NCBI RefSeq assembly: GCF_023283885.1
Contig: NZ_JAKILA010000017.1
Coordinates: forward strand, 47,015-111,014
Length of the DNA stretch: 64,000 nucleotides
Reading direction: 5' to 3'
Origin: Shewanella basaltis
Lineage (GTDB): Bacteria; Pseudomonadota; Gammaproteobacteria; Enterobacterales; Shewanellaceae
A program made the translations under genes and the position numbers. Positions within the stretch are counted from its first letter, which is position 1. Each line of letters starts with the position of its first letter. Below the pieces are notes generated by a model. The model saw nothing but the letters and a program-made list of their open reading frames with translations, searched no databases and had not been told where the DNA came from. This document shows, piece after piece, positions 36,774-46,170 of this stretch.

Positions 36774-37652
36774 ATGACAAAACCAGTCATCGGTTTCATC
36801 GGCCTAGGCCTTATGGGCGGCAACATGGTTGAGAACCTACAAAAAAGAGGTTACCAATTAAATGTAATGGATCTTAACAAAGATGCCGTTGCAACGTGTG
36901 TTGCTCGTGGTGCTAAAGCGGTTAGTTCAGCAAAAGAGCTTGCTGCAGCCAGTGACATCGTCATGTTATGTTTAACCACCTCAGCCGTAGTAGAAAAGCT
37001 AGTTTATGGCGACGACGGTATTTTAGCAGGCATTAAAGAAGGTTCAGTACTGATTGACTTTGGTACTTCTATTCCATCATCTACACGTAAAATTGGTGCA
37101 GATCTGGCCGCAAAAGGCGCAGGTATGATAGACGCACCACTAGGCCGCACCCCTGCTCACGCTAAAGATGGCTTATTAAACATCATGGCTGCTGGCGACA
37201 TTGACACCTTTAATAAAGTGAAGCCTGTATTAGACGATCAAGGCGAAAACGTATTCCACCTAGGTGAATTAGGCGCTGGCCACACAACAAAGTTAATCAA
37301 TAACTTTATGGGTATGACCACAGTTTGCGCAATGTCACAAGCTTTTGCTGTTGCGAAACTTGCAGGTGTTGACCGTCAACAATTGTTTGACATCATGTCA
37401 GCTGGCCCATCTAACTCACCGTTTATGAAGTTTTGTAAAAACTACGCGGTTGATGGCGTAAGCGACCTAGGTTTCTCGATTGCTAACGCAAATAAAGATT
37501 TAGGCTACTTCTTAAAAATGGTAGAAGATTTAGGCACAGAATCTAAAATTGCTGAAGGTTCATCTGCTAACTTACAAGCAGCATTTGACGAAGGTTTAGG
37601 TAACGGTAACGTACCAGAAATATTTGATTACTTTGTAAAACTAGCTAAATAA
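36774..37652 (+). CDS. 3-hydroxyacid dehydrogenase family reductase, DehR-like
   Basis: 292 residues of the beta-hydroxyacid dehydrogenase family. The Rossmann motif is GFIGLGLMGGNM, the substrate-binding loop DAPLGRTPAHAKDG resembles that of YihU, and the catalytic Lys lies in TTKLINNFMG. From memory the sequence is close to the Vibrio splendidus DEH reductase DehR, which reduces the alginate monomer product 4-deoxy-L-erythro-5-hexoseulose uronate to KDG. Shared operators with the TonB receptor upstream support sugar-acid use, but no alginate lyase, KdgK or KdgA gene lies in the window. AGGAG sits 6 nt before the ATG. Confidence 0.85.
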   Translation: MTKPVIGFIGLGLMGGNMVENLQKRGYQLNVMDLNKDAVATCVARGAKAVSSAKELAAASDIVMLCLTTSAVVEKLVYGDDGILAGIKEGSVLIDFGTSIPSSTRKIGADLAAKGAGMIDAPLGRTPAHAKDGLLNIMAAGDIDTFNKVKPVLDDQGENVFHLGELGAGHTTKLINNFMGMTTVCAMSQAFAVAKLAGVDRQQLFDIMSAGPSNSPFMKFCKNYAVDGVSDLGFSIANANKDLGYFLKMVEDLGTESKIAEGSSANLQAAFDEGLGNGNVPEIFDYFVKLAK

Positions 37653-37720
37653 TCAAACGGTTGTTATTTAAGCAACTGAATTTACATATATTTTGACGTG
37701 TTAAGCAGCATTAAAATACT

Positions 37721-37752
37721 AAAATGGTCTTCATTATGAAGACCATTTTTTT
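37721..37752. terminator. rho-independent terminator
   Basis: AAAATGGTCTTCA and TGAAGACCATTTT form a 13-bp stem with loop TTA, followed by TTTTTA. It ends the dehydrogenase transcript about 70 bp beyond the stop and could also stop the convergent chemoreceptor mRNA. Confidence 0.9.
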
Positions 37753-37862
37753 TATCAAGATGTTTAGCTATAAACTCGGCGCTCAACGCTTAGTGATACT
37801 GTAACTAAATCTAGTCAGTTTGAACAAAAATCGACACAACACATGTTGAGTAATTATAAAAG

Positions 37863-40223
37863 TTACATTTCGTCTTCTTTTCTTATCATTTTACGGCGCT
37901 TAGTTGAGTATTCATCGTTTGTAACCTCAAACGAGTCAGTTAACTCACGCAGTCTGGCACCTAACTTGGTAATATCAATACTGACATGATCGCAAAGCTC
38001 AATAGATTGGCGAGTGTTTTCAAAACTGGTATCCATGTTGTTAAAATTGTCAGACACACCAGACAATGAATGAAGCTGCCCTTGTATCGCTACATCAATC
38101 GTTTGTACGTATTTTTCTATTGTTTGCATTGCAGACTCAATATCACCCCAACTAGACTCCGTTTTATTCACATTAACAGCACATTCACGCGTGGATTCTA
38201 AGCTTTGCTTCATAATAATCGCCACTTGACCTGTGCTTTTTGTAATATTATTAATCATAGTTGCCACGTCATTTGTCGACTCTTGAGTACGAGAAGCAAG
38301 GCCCCTCACCTCATCGGCCACTACAGCAAATCCACGGCCCATGTCTCCAGCTCTTGCCGCTTCAATTGAGGCATTAAGTGCTAATAAATTAGTTTGCTCA
38401 GCAATGGTTTTAATCACATCGACAATACGCACAATTTCATTGGCGTTTTGTTCCAGTAAATTAACTGCCTCTGCGGCACTGCTAATATCTTGCTGTAACG
38501 CCAGCATTTGCTTAACGGTTGTAGCAACGGTTGTTCTACCCACACTGACCTCTTGCGACGCATGTGTGGCTGCCGTTTTAATATTGGCTAATTCAGTGTC
38601 AACCACTCGGCTAGAACTTAACGAATCGGTTAATTGTTGCTGAACATGAACAGACTGCTCCTGCGTGTTGTTAGCATACTCAATTAAATGGGCGTTAATG
38701 TCTTTCACATCTTCAGACATGGGCTGCATTCTAATAATCGAAGCCATCAAACTTGAAAACGTATTGTCCAGGTAATCGATAAACTTATTCACTCCTGTAG
38801 CCAACGTTGCCAGTTCATCACTGCCGCTCACAGGTAACCGGATACGTAAATCACCTTTACCCGACGACAACTGATTAACGGTATCTAACATGATTCGCAA
38901 CGGTGACGTGATAGTCGTGGCCAACACCCAACCAGCAAAACTACCAATAATCAATGCAGCAATAGACAACACAATTAGCGACATCAGCGTTTTTTGCTCT
39001 AACAAAGCCACAAGCCGTAGTGCTTCCTCTTCATCAATTTCGCTTAATACGCCCCAATTGAGTCCCTCTACCTTAAGGGGTTGATAGGCAGACACAACAC
39101 TAATATTGCGATAATCATTAAAAATGGCAATGCCTGTTTCCCCTTTTTTAATCCGCTCAGCGCCAATCGTATTCACCGGCTGCAAGCCCATAGAAGTCAC
39201 ATTGGTTTTCATTTTTTGGATTACCGACTCAGGTAAGCCAACATTCTTCATGGTATTGTAATACGCCGTTGGGTCCTCAATTAAAAAACGCGCATCCGAG
39301 CGCATTAACCCGTCGTGACCAATTAAATAGGTTTCACCACTGTCACCAAAACCAGAGTCAGTCCAGTTTTTATTGTGGGTCATAATATTATTTAAACGAT
39401 CAATCGGTAATTGAAAAATTAACACACCAATAATACGGTCTTGTTTCATTATGGGGGTCGCGATAAACGCAGCTTGAGCATTATAAGAAGGTAAATACGC
39501 TGAAAAGTCGGTTAAATAAGTGCTTTTAGTTACAAGAGACTGTCTAAATGCTTCTGCGATTGCACTTTTTGCAAATGGTCCATGGAGTAAAGAGGTTGCA
39601 TAATCGATTTCTTTAAATACCGAATACACAATATTACCGTTTTGGGGCTCAACCAAAAAAACATCGTAAAAACCAAACTCGCGTTGAAACGCCCTAATAG
39701 ACTCATGATACTTTGCATGCACATCAGCATAATACGAACCGTCATTAAGCGAGGTAAGCTCATCTTTTTGCCCTAGTGCGGAGGGATTATCCGCAATAAA
39801 GGCTCGCTGTAATGACTTTTCTTTATCTGACAAAGAAGAAAGTAAACTCATCACAGATAAGTTATCAGCCGGGTTTAAACTTTTAAACTTTTGCTCAAAT
39901 TGGCTCTGATAAAAACGCGTAAGCGAACTATGGTCATTATCTGTGACAACCTGACGGGTAAACGCGTCAGTAAATTGCTCCATAGCATCAATATACATGA
40001 GGTTTTTAGCTGATGTACTGACCTGGCTGCGGATCACATTAAAATAACTTTCAACTTGCTTAGCAACCTGATTACGACTAGCCGTTAATCTGTTTTCTGC
40101 ATTTTTTAGCAATAACTTTTCAGATTCCGCTAACGTAATACCGCCCAAAATTAAACAACACACAACCGAAAATAGAATGCTCAAAGAAGATGTGCTTAGC
40201 AACAGCTTTAATTGTAATTTCAT
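37863..40223 (-). CDS. methyl-accepting chemotaxis protein with Cache-type sensor
   Basis: 786 residues from the ATG at 40223 (an in-frame ATG at 40241 adds six). A membrane helix near 8-30 is followed by a large periplasmic region (about 30-405) with double-Cache features ([17 protein letters not shown]). A second helix lies near 410-432 and HAMP at about 433-490. The signalling domain carries the MCP hairpin [19 protein letters not shown] and [15 protein letters not shown]. It should pass an extracellular chemical cue to CheA/CheW. No typical C-terminal CheR-binding pentapeptide is present; the tail ends in RKEDEM. The ligand is unknown. Confidence 0.92.
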   Translation of the reverse strand: MKLQLKLLLSTSSLSILFSVVCCLILGGITLAESEKLLLKNAENRLTASRNQVAKQVESYFNVIRSQVSTSAKNLMYIDAMEQFTDAFTRQVVTDNDHSSLTRFYQSQFEQKFKSLNPADNLSVMSLLSSLSDKEKSLQRAFIADNPSALGQKDELTSLNDGSYYADVHAKYHESIRAFQREFGFYDVFLVEPQNGNIVYSVFKEIDYATSLLHGPFAKSAIAEAFRQSLVTKSTYLTDFSAYLPSYNAQAAFIATPIMKQDRIIGVLIFQLPIDRLNNIMTHNKNWTDSGFGDSGETYLIGHDGLMRSDARFLIEDPTAYYNTMKNVGLPESVIQKMKTNVTSMGLQPVNTIGAERIKKGETGIAIFNDYRNISVVSAYQPLKVEGLNWGVLSEIDEEEALRLVALLEQKTLMSLIVLSIAALIIGSFAGWVLATTITSPLRIMLDTVNQLSSGKGDLRIRLPVSGSDELATLATGVNKFIDYLDNTFSSLMASIIRMQPMSEDVKDINAHLIEYANNTQEQSVHVQQQLTDSLSSSRVVDTELANIKTAATHASQEVSVGRTTVATTVKQMLALQQDISSAAEAVNLLEQNANEIVRIVDVIKTIAEQTNLLALNASIEAARAGDMGRGFAVVADEVRGLASRTQESTNDVATMINNITKSTGQVAIIMKQSLESTRECAVNVNKTESSWGDIESAMQTIEKYVQTIDVAIQGQLHSLSGVSDNFNNMDTSFENTRQSIELCDHVSIDITKLGARLRELTDSFEVTNDEYSTKRRKMIRKEDEM

Positions 40224-40575
40224 TGTTAAGTCTGGCCCCATGTAAGTGTTATTTTAATTTTAATCACTTTTAAAAAATTAACAAAAACAAAACAGTAAAA
40301 ACACAGTTAGATAAAAAAATAGACTACAAATAATCAACGCTTACTCGTCAACAGCCCTTAGTCTTTTTTATTGGTCAAACAACGCCAAGCGTAACTCAGT
40401 ATTATTGACCAAGTTAATACAAGCTATTACAAGGCACGTTTTTATTAAGGTCAGCATACACATCGAAGTAACTAAGTAGAGGGAATACACAATAGGTTAA
40501 AATCAGTTCTATCTGGTCAGTTGACCTAATCCGCGCTATGGTAAGCTTAAATAACCCCTCGCCAATGGATTTTAA
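40224..40575. other. 352-bp divergent intergenic region
   Basis: AT-rich spacer between the chemoreceptor gene and the M15-like gene. The only feature noted is GGAT at 40567 before the TTG at 40576. No LexA-type CTGT-N8-ACAG box, repeat or terminator was seen. Confidence 0.4.
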
Positions 40576-41166
40576 TTGTTTAGCTATAATATCAACGGTA
40601 AAGCCAGCCGCCATTTTACCTATGCCGATCTCATACATTGTGGTGCCACCGCGCTCGAACACCAAATTGAAAACCTGCCATTACAACCTGATACCTGGCG
40701 TGCACTGAGTTTACTGGCCACAAAATTATTAGACCCCATAGTTGACCATTTTGGCCCTATAGCCCTAACATATGGTTTTTGCTCACCAGAGCTTGCCAGA
40801 AAGATCGCAAAAAACCGCAATCCACATATTGCTCCAAAACTAGATCAACATTGCTCGCACGAACTCAATCAAAACCAACAACTCATTTGCGACCGCCTTG
40901 GCGCTGCTTGCGACTTAACCTTAGCTAGCAACAATGAAAACAAGCCAATCGATATGCAACAGGTGGCATTATGGGTATGCGAAAACCTACAGTTTGATCG
41001 CCTGTATTACTACGGTAAACACAGACCAATCCACATTAGTATTGGCCCGCAAATGAATCAGTTTATCCAAACCATGAAAACCAACCCCGACACCGGCCAC
41101 AGAGTACCCTCCAAAAAAGGCCGAGGGCTAACCGCAATTAGCGTAATTAAGCAGGTTGATTATTGA
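40576..41166 (+). CDS. M15-peptidase-fold-like protein of unknown function
   Basis: 196 residues, not recognised as a named protein. The centre resembles D-Ala-D-Ala carboxypeptidases of the M15 fold: LLDPIVDHFGPIALTYGFCS at about 51-70, then a His-rich segment (LDQHCSH), DRLGAACDL with the expected Asp, and RPIHISIG with a third possible zinc ligand. No signal peptide is present, so a cytoplasmic role is likely. Translation probably begins at TTG 40576 with GGAT upstream; no early in-frame ATG exists. It opens an accessory region whose other genes encode a HEPN protein, a methyltransferase and a PLD-helicase, but it is separated from them by a repeat array. Confidence 0.6.
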   Translation: MFSYNINGKASRHFTYADLIHCGATALEHQIENLPLQPDTWRALSLLATKLLDPIVDHFGPIALTYGFCSPELARKIAKNRNPHIAPKLDQHCSHELNQNQQLICDRLGAACDLTLASNNENKPIDMQQVALWVCENLQFDRLYYYGKHRPIHISIGPQMNQFIQTMKTNPDTGHRVPSKKGRGLTAISVIKQVDY

Positions 41167-41201
41167 TGCACCGCACCTGCAATTTTCAGCACTAGCCGTT
41201 T

Positions 41202-41461
41202 GCCCCCTCATAATTACTGCAATGCCACCCCAACCGTCATACCTGCAATGCCACTCTATCCGTCATCCCTGCAATACCGCCCCATCATAATTACTGCAAT
41301 GCCACCCCATCCGTCATCCCTGTAATACCGCCCAATTATCATCCCTGCAATGCCTCCCCATCCGTCATCCCTGTAATACCGCCCAATTATCATCCCTGCG
41401 ATGCCACCCCATCCGTCATTCCTGCAATGTTTTTAAGCAGGAATCCAGGTGTTCGCTCTAG
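41202..41461. repeat. tandem repeat array, about 9 units of 25-26 bp, ending in a hairpin
   Basis: Units such as ATCCGTCATCCCTGCAATAC and ATTATCATCCCTGCAATGCC follow one another from 41202 to about 41430, in part as 51-bp dimers. The last unit passes into CATTCCTGCAATG, TTTTTAAG, CAGGAATCCAG, then TGTTCGCTCTAGC. The array at 32395 has the same order of parts. The remaining sequence to 41590 holds one copy of the second core (41526) and no gene. Confidence 0.85.
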
Positions 41462-41590
41462 CCCTAACGCCACATAAAAACCAAAATCAGCACATAGCAC
41501 TTAGCACATGGCCCTTAACACTGTGCCCCCAATACAAACATTTGCGGATGAGGGCTTAAAAACACAGTAACGCCTTATTGGCTAAAAGAG

Positions 41591-42238
41591 CTAAATGGTA
41601 ACCACAGGGTAATTCGCATCACCCCATAACTCTTTTGGGTGATCCATCATAATATTGATAATAATTGGAATAAATTTAGACAATAAAGCAACGCCATCTC
41701 TAATTTGATTGCGATTTGCCGAACTTTGCCAGGTCGCACCACCGTGAATAAGTTGGTTTCGCAAGGTGTATAGGCGCTGTAAAATGATGGCGGTTAAAAT
41801 AGCAGTCGATTTAGTTGCAAGGGCATAATTTGCAGCCGCCTTTGCTTTAGTAAAACGCGTTTGCCATTCCTGTTCTGGTATTTTTCCGTTATGAAAATCC
41901 CAAAAAGGTTGGAACACAAATTGATTATCTAATAGCACCCTAATGCTAGATGAAAACTCACGCCAAAGCAGAGTGTAAATCTGGTTGTTTGTATCAAGGT
42001 TAATTAATTTATTAATAAACTTCGAAAATGCTTCAGACTCTGTATGCCTTAACACCTCTGTGTCCTGCGCATAAGCCGCATTAAACGCAATCCAAAGAAA
42101 AATAAACTGACTGTCTTTATCGTCACAATGTTCAGACTTGTCTAACCAACTAAGAGACCGATGCACTCTTAACGCAAGCCCTTCACAAAATTCACCACGA
42201 ATAAGCCGCTGTTTATCTTTTAATGTTTGAAACTTCAT
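41591..42238 (-). CDS. HEPN-domain protein with Rx4H motif
   Basis: 215 residues, mostly alpha-helical. The C-terminal part has LYTLRNQLIHGGATW, where Arg160 and His165 form the HEPN motif R-(N/D/H)-x3-H of RNase toxins and defence effectors. The N-terminal half (SQFIFLWIAFNAAYAQDTE) resembles Apea/HEPN-like proteins. The ATG at 42238 is chosen because AAGGA lies 7 nt upstream; a longer frame to 42313 lacks this. No nucleotidyltransferase antitoxin gene is adjacent. It lies on the opposite strand to the methyltransferase and PLD-helicase genes. RNase activity is inferred from the motif only. Confidence 0.75.
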   Translation of the reverse strand: MKFQTLKDKQRLIRGEFCEGLALRVHRSLSWLDKSEHCDDKDSQFIFLWIAFNAAYAQDTEVLRHTESEAFSKFINKLINLDTNNQIYTLLWREFSSSIRVLLDNQFVFQPFWDFHNGKIPEQEWQTRFTKAKAAANYALATKSTAILTAIILQRLYTLRNQLIHGGATWQSSANRNQIRDGVALLSKFIPIIINIMMDHPKELWGDANYPVVTI

Positions 42239-42594
42239 TCCAATATCCTTATCCGAAATCATGCTCTGCGTAAAAACACGCTGAAAACACCTACATTGTT
42301 TACAAAACAACATTACACCAACACAGCAGTATAGCTATTATTATTTATCGTTGTATCGCATTGTTAATAAGACAAAAAGCTTTATCATTTGCTAAAGACC
42401 AAGATTAATCAACAGATCACTTTGAGTCATTATCTATGTGTATCACCACTCAATTAATCACCTCAAGCTACTTAGTTGGATTAAGCGCTAACGACGGTAT
42501 TTAAATGCGGTTTGTTTAGTAAATACCAATTCATTGCTTGAGCCATTTGTTATATTTAAGCTAGAATCAAATTAATTAAATCATAGGCTTAGTT
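42239..42594. other. 356-bp divergent promoter region of the methyltransferase-helicase pair
   Basis: Spacer between the HEPN gene and the methyltransferase gene. It was scanned for a LexA box (CTGT-N8-ACAG) because of the S24-like domain downstream, and none was found. AGGCTTAGTT precedes the methyltransferase ATG. No repeats were seen. Confidence 0.4.
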
Positions 42595-43182
42595 ATGTCT
42601 ACCATCGAGTTTTACAATCAACATTCCCAAAGCTTTTTTGACACAACGGTTAACGCCGATGTGAGCGAACTCTACCAACCATTTATTGAATGTCTTCAAC
42701 AGAATGCACATATATTGGACGCTGGTTGTGGTTCTGGCCGTGATAGTAAAGCGTTTATTGAAATGGGTTTTACTGTAACCGCCATTGACGCAAGCAGTGA
42801 ACTGGCTAGCGCCGCAGCTAAATTTATTGGCCAACCCGTTTTGGTGTGTCGTTTTGACGAAATAGACAAAACAGATCAATTTGACGGGATTTGGGCCTGC
42901 GCGTCTTTACTTCATGTTGAAGCAAATGCACTACCCAGTACATTTGCGATTTTAGCCAGCACACTGGTTGCAAATGGTGTATTTTATTGCTCTTTCAAAT
43001 ATGGCGTACAAGAGCGAACTCATAATGGCCGATCCTTTACTGATGCAAATGAATCTTTGCTTGAGCAATGGATACAAGGCTCAGGTTTACACATTAAACA
43101 AACCTGGGTTACAACCGATGTACGCCCTGGCAGAGAAAACGAAAAGTGGCTGAATGCCATTCTTATTAAGACCTCAAAGTAG
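42595..43182 (+). CDS. class I SAM-dependent methyltransferase
   Basis: 195 residues. Motif I is ILDAGCGSGRDSKAF, motif II ends AIDAS, and the post-II region is FDGIWACASLLHV, as in small-molecule methyltransferases of the UbiG/TehB type. No DPPY/NPPY or PC motif of DNA methyltransferases is present, so DNA modification is doubtful. The stop is 9 bp before the PLD-helicase ATG, so the two form an operon. Such methyltransferases are, to my memory, recurrent partners of DUF3427-type helicases, with no assigned role. Confidence 0.85.
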   Translation: MSTIEFYNQHSQSFFDTTVNADVSELYQPFIECLQQNAHILDAGCGSGRDSKAFIEMGFTVTAIDASSELASAAAKFIGQPVLVCRFDEIDKTDQFDGIWACASLLHVEANALPSTFAILASTLVANGVFYCSFKYGVQERTHNGRSFTDANESLLEQWIQGSGLHIKQTWVTTDVRPGRENEKWLNAILIKTSK

Positions 43183-43191
43183 AGAAACAAC

Positions 43192-46074
43192 ATGAAGTTA
43201 GCAGATGGACCTGTATTAACTAGCGGTGGTTTGGACGACCCGTTTTTACCTAAATTATTGCAAGCAATTAACCGAGCAAGCAGTATTGAAATTTCCGTTT
43301 CTTTTATTCAACGTTCTGGGCTGGATTTAATTTTTGATGCCTTGTCAGATGCATTAGAACGCCAAGCAACTATTGATATTGTCACCTCTGACTACCTTTA
43401 CATTACCGATCCAGTGGCATTACGCCACCTAATGATTTTGCAGTCTCGTGGTGCTAAAACCAAAATATTCACTTGTAAAAGTGGCCAAAGCTTTCACATG
43501 AAAACCTACATTTTCATTCAACAGCAAAAGGATCAAGCAGACAAAGGTTGCGCTTATGTGGGTTCCAACAACATCAGTAAAGCCGCATTTACCCATGCGT
43601 TCGAATGGTGTTTACGACATGATTTGATTGAAAACCAAGATCCCAATGATTTTAACTATATCCGCCAACAATTTTTGCAGATTTTTAACCATCAGCAATC
43701 GATTCATCTCAACGATGAATTTATCAATCGCTATGCCGACAAACGTAAAAAGGTTAAGCCGCCACTTGCAATTGTTAATGAAGTGGAACCGGTAGAGCCT
43801 GCACCAAACTCTGCCCAGCAAGAAGCTTTAGCAGCCCTTGCAAATACACGTCGGCAAATGCAATCAAAAGGCTTGGTGGTATTAGCAACTGGCATGGGTA
43901 AAACATGGCTAGCGGCATTTGATGTGCAACAATTTAACGCTCGTAAAGTGTTATTTGTTGCGCACAGAGAAGAAATTTTACTGCAAGCAGAGCGCACATT
44001 TAAGTCATTATTACCTAAACTTGTCAGCGGCCATTTTAATGCAAAAACCAAAGTCGTTGATGCCGATATTGTGTTTGCATCAATTCAAACATTAGGTCAG
44101 CAAATACACCTCAATAAGGTGAGTCCAAATCATTTTGATTATGTGATTGTCGATGAGTTTCATCATGCTGGTGCCAGTAGTTATCAATCATTATTAAACC
44201 ACTTTACCCCGCAGTTTTTATTAGGTTTAACAGCCACGCCAGAGCGCACAGATCAAGCGGACATTTTATCTTTATGCGATAACAATTTGGTGTACGAAAA
44301 GAACATCGTTGATGGTATCGAATTAGGTATTTTGGTGCCATTTCACTACCAAGGCATCAATGATGACACAGTTAACTATCAAGACTTACCATGGCGTAAC
44401 GGTAAGTTTGATCCCAAGGCTCTTGAATTTAAGTTTGCCACACAAAAGCGGGCTAAGCATGTTTTTAGCCATTGGCAAACACACAAGCAGCAAAGAACAT
44501 TAGCCTTTTGTGTCTCTAAAGCCCATGCCGATTTTATGGCTCAATGGTTTGACGCTCGAGGCATAAAAGCGGTGTCAGTGCACAGTGATTCAGACGTAAG
44601 ACGCGCAGAAGCGTTAAACTTGCTGGCTTCAGGTAAAATCGAGGTGATTTTCTCGGTCGATTTATTCAATGAAGGTACTGATTTACCTTCAATTGACACC
44701 ATATTAATCTTACGGCCCACCGAGTCTAAAATATTGTTTTTACAACAATTGGGGCGCGGATTACGCACATCACCCGACACCAATAAACAGTTTGTTTCGG
44801 TTATCGATTTTATTGGTAATCACATCAGCTTTTTGAATCGACCAATGGCGTTATTGCAATCCAAAAATATTAATGAAACTGTAAAGCGGCTTAATGATCC
44901 GAAACTGCACCCTGACTGTGTAATTAATATTGCTCCTGAACTGATTAACTTTTGGCAACAGCTAAAACTTGATTACTCTAAAGCAGATCAACAATATCAA
45001 TTGCTTAAAGATGATTTAGGCCATCGCCCTACTGCAACAGAATTTTATCATAGTGATTATTCATGGGGTAAATTAACCCAGCAATTTGGTAGTTGGTTTG
45101 AATTGGTGTTAAGCCAAGAGCAAGATGATAAAACCTTACAAACATTAACACCCTATTTGACATTTTTAAGCCGCGGTGTTGAAAAAGCCTCAATGAGTAA
45201 AAGCTTCAAAGCCATATTACTTGAAGCATTTATTGAGTTGGATGGTTTACGCACACCACCGAGTATTGACGCAGTTTGTATTAAAAGTTGGCAAGTGTTT
45301 AAACGCTACCCAAATTTGTGGACCCAAGATGTTAAAGCTGATTTACAACAAGTCGAGTCTGACTCACCAAAATGGCGAAAATACTGGTTAAGCAACCCTA
45401 TTACTTTTTTAAGCAAGCAAGATAGCACCGATACTCAATCTTGGTTTAACGTTGAGGCTGATTGTCTTCACGCAAATATTGATATTGCAGGTACAGATAT
45501 TGATACTTTAACAACGGCAATGCGGGAGTTAACCGCGTTATTACTTGCACGTTATAGCCAACGAAAAGCCGCTAAGACCAACACGAAAAAATCATCAGCA
45601 AATGTCATTACGCTAGCTGAAAATCAGCCTCAAGAACACATTCAGCAGATCAATTTTTACCCTGACCTAAAAATTGCTTGTGGCCATTTTAAAACGGGTA
45701 CTGATGAGCATAGCGAAAACCGAAAGTTAAATTCGAGTTTTAATCGACTCGATCCATCCATTCATTTTATTGCCCCAGCCAGCGGTAATTCGATGAATGG
45801 GGGTAAAAATCCCATTCACGATGGTGATTTATTATTACTTGAACGAGTTACAGCAATCAATGCAGGCTCGATTACCGGTAAAATCATGGCGATCGAAATC
45901 CAAGATAAAGCCGGAGACAATCAATACTTACTGCGAAAAGTGAGCAAATTGCCAAATGGTCAATACCAACTCAACGCACATAACCGTGACTATGCCCCCA
46001 TGATTGCCAATGAAAGCATGGTTACGTTTGCGCGTTTAAAGCAGGTGTTAGATGCAGCTGATTTTGTTGAATAA
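43192..46074 (+). CDS. PLD-nuclease/SF2-helicase fusion with C-terminal S24 (UmuD/LexA)-like domain
   Basis: 960 residues. An N-terminal phospholipase D-type nuclease unit (about 1-185) has His102-x-Lys104 and GSNN at 124-127. The superfamily-2 helicase (about 205-560) has Walker A TGMGKT (Lys237), DEFH at 321-324, LTATPERTD and QQLGRGLR. A helical region (about 590-800) resembles DUF3427 proteins. The last 135 residues look like S24 peptidases: ACG at 829-831, ASGNSMNGG with Ser867, HDGDLLLLE, and YLLRKV with Lys916. UmuD is cut at Cys-Gly 36 residues before its Ser; here the distance is 37. The LexA general-base Lys may align with Arg915 instead. The role is unknown; DNA-damage-triggered self-cleavage is inference. 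Confidence 0.85.
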   Translation: MKLADGPVLTSGGLDDPFLPKLLQAINRASSIEISVSFIQRSGLDLIFDALSDALERQATIDIVTSDYLYITDPVALRHLMILQSRGAKTKIFTCKSGQSFHMKTYIFIQQQKDQADKGCAYVGSNNISKAAFTHAFEWCLRHDLIENQDPNDFNYIRQQFLQIFNHQQSIHLNDEFINRYADKRKKVKPPLAIVNEVEPVEPAPNSAQQEALAALANTRRQMQSKGLVVLATGMGKTWLAAFDVQQFNARKVLFVAHREEILLQAERTFKSLLPKLVSGHFNAKTKVVDADIVFASIQTLGQQIHLNKVSPNHFDYVIVDEFHHAGASSYQSLLNHFTPQFLLGLTATPERTDQADILSLCDNNLVYEKNIVDGIELGILVPFHYQGINDDTVNYQDLPWRNGKFDPKALEFKFATQKRAKHVFSHWQTHKQQRTLAFCVSKAHADFMAQWFDARGIKAVSVHSDSDVRRAEALNLLASGKIEVIFSVDLFNEGTDLPSIDTILILRPTESKILFLQQLGRGLRTSPDTNKQFVSVIDFIGNHISFLNRPMALLQSKNINETVKRLNDPKLHPDCVINIAPELINFWQQLKLDYSKADQQYQLLKDDLGHRPTATEFYHSDYSWGKLTQQFGSWFELVLSQEQDDKTLQTLTPYLTFLSRGVEKASMSKSFKAILLEAFIELDGLRTPPSIDAVCIKSWQVFKRYPNLWTQDVKADLQQVESDSPKWRKYWLSNPITFLSKQDSTDTQSWFNVEADCLHANIDIAGTDIDTLTTAMRELTALLLARYSQRKAAKTNTKKSSANVITLAENQPQEHIQQINFYPDLKIACGHFKTGTDEHSENRKLNSSFNRLDPSIHFIAPASGNSMNGGKNPIHDGDLLLLERVTAINAGSITGKIMAIEIQDKAGDNQYLLRKVSKLPNGQYQLNAHNRDYAPMIANESMVTFARLKQVLDAADFVE

Positions 46075-46140
46075 CAACGTCATAATGACTACTAAACAGC
46101 AGTCATAAATCATGCCGCTTAATCTTGTGATCAATTGTCC

Positions 46141-46161
46141 ACTTGTTACTTGTTACTTGTT
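46141..46161. repeat. 7-bp microsatellite, three copies
   Basis: ACTTGTT occurs three times in tandem at 46141-46161, between the convergent helicase and metallopeptidase genes and 10 bp from the latter's stop codon. Confidence 0.8.
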
Positions 46162-46170
46162 ACCTTTGGC

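Noticed and set aside
41202..41430. CRISPR array
   Set aside because: The 25-26 bp units are diverged direct repeats without unique spacers.
42239..42594. LexA (SOS) box before the methyltransferase-helicase operon
   Set aside because: A scan for CTGT-N8-ACAG in this gap found no match, so transcriptional SOS control is not supported.
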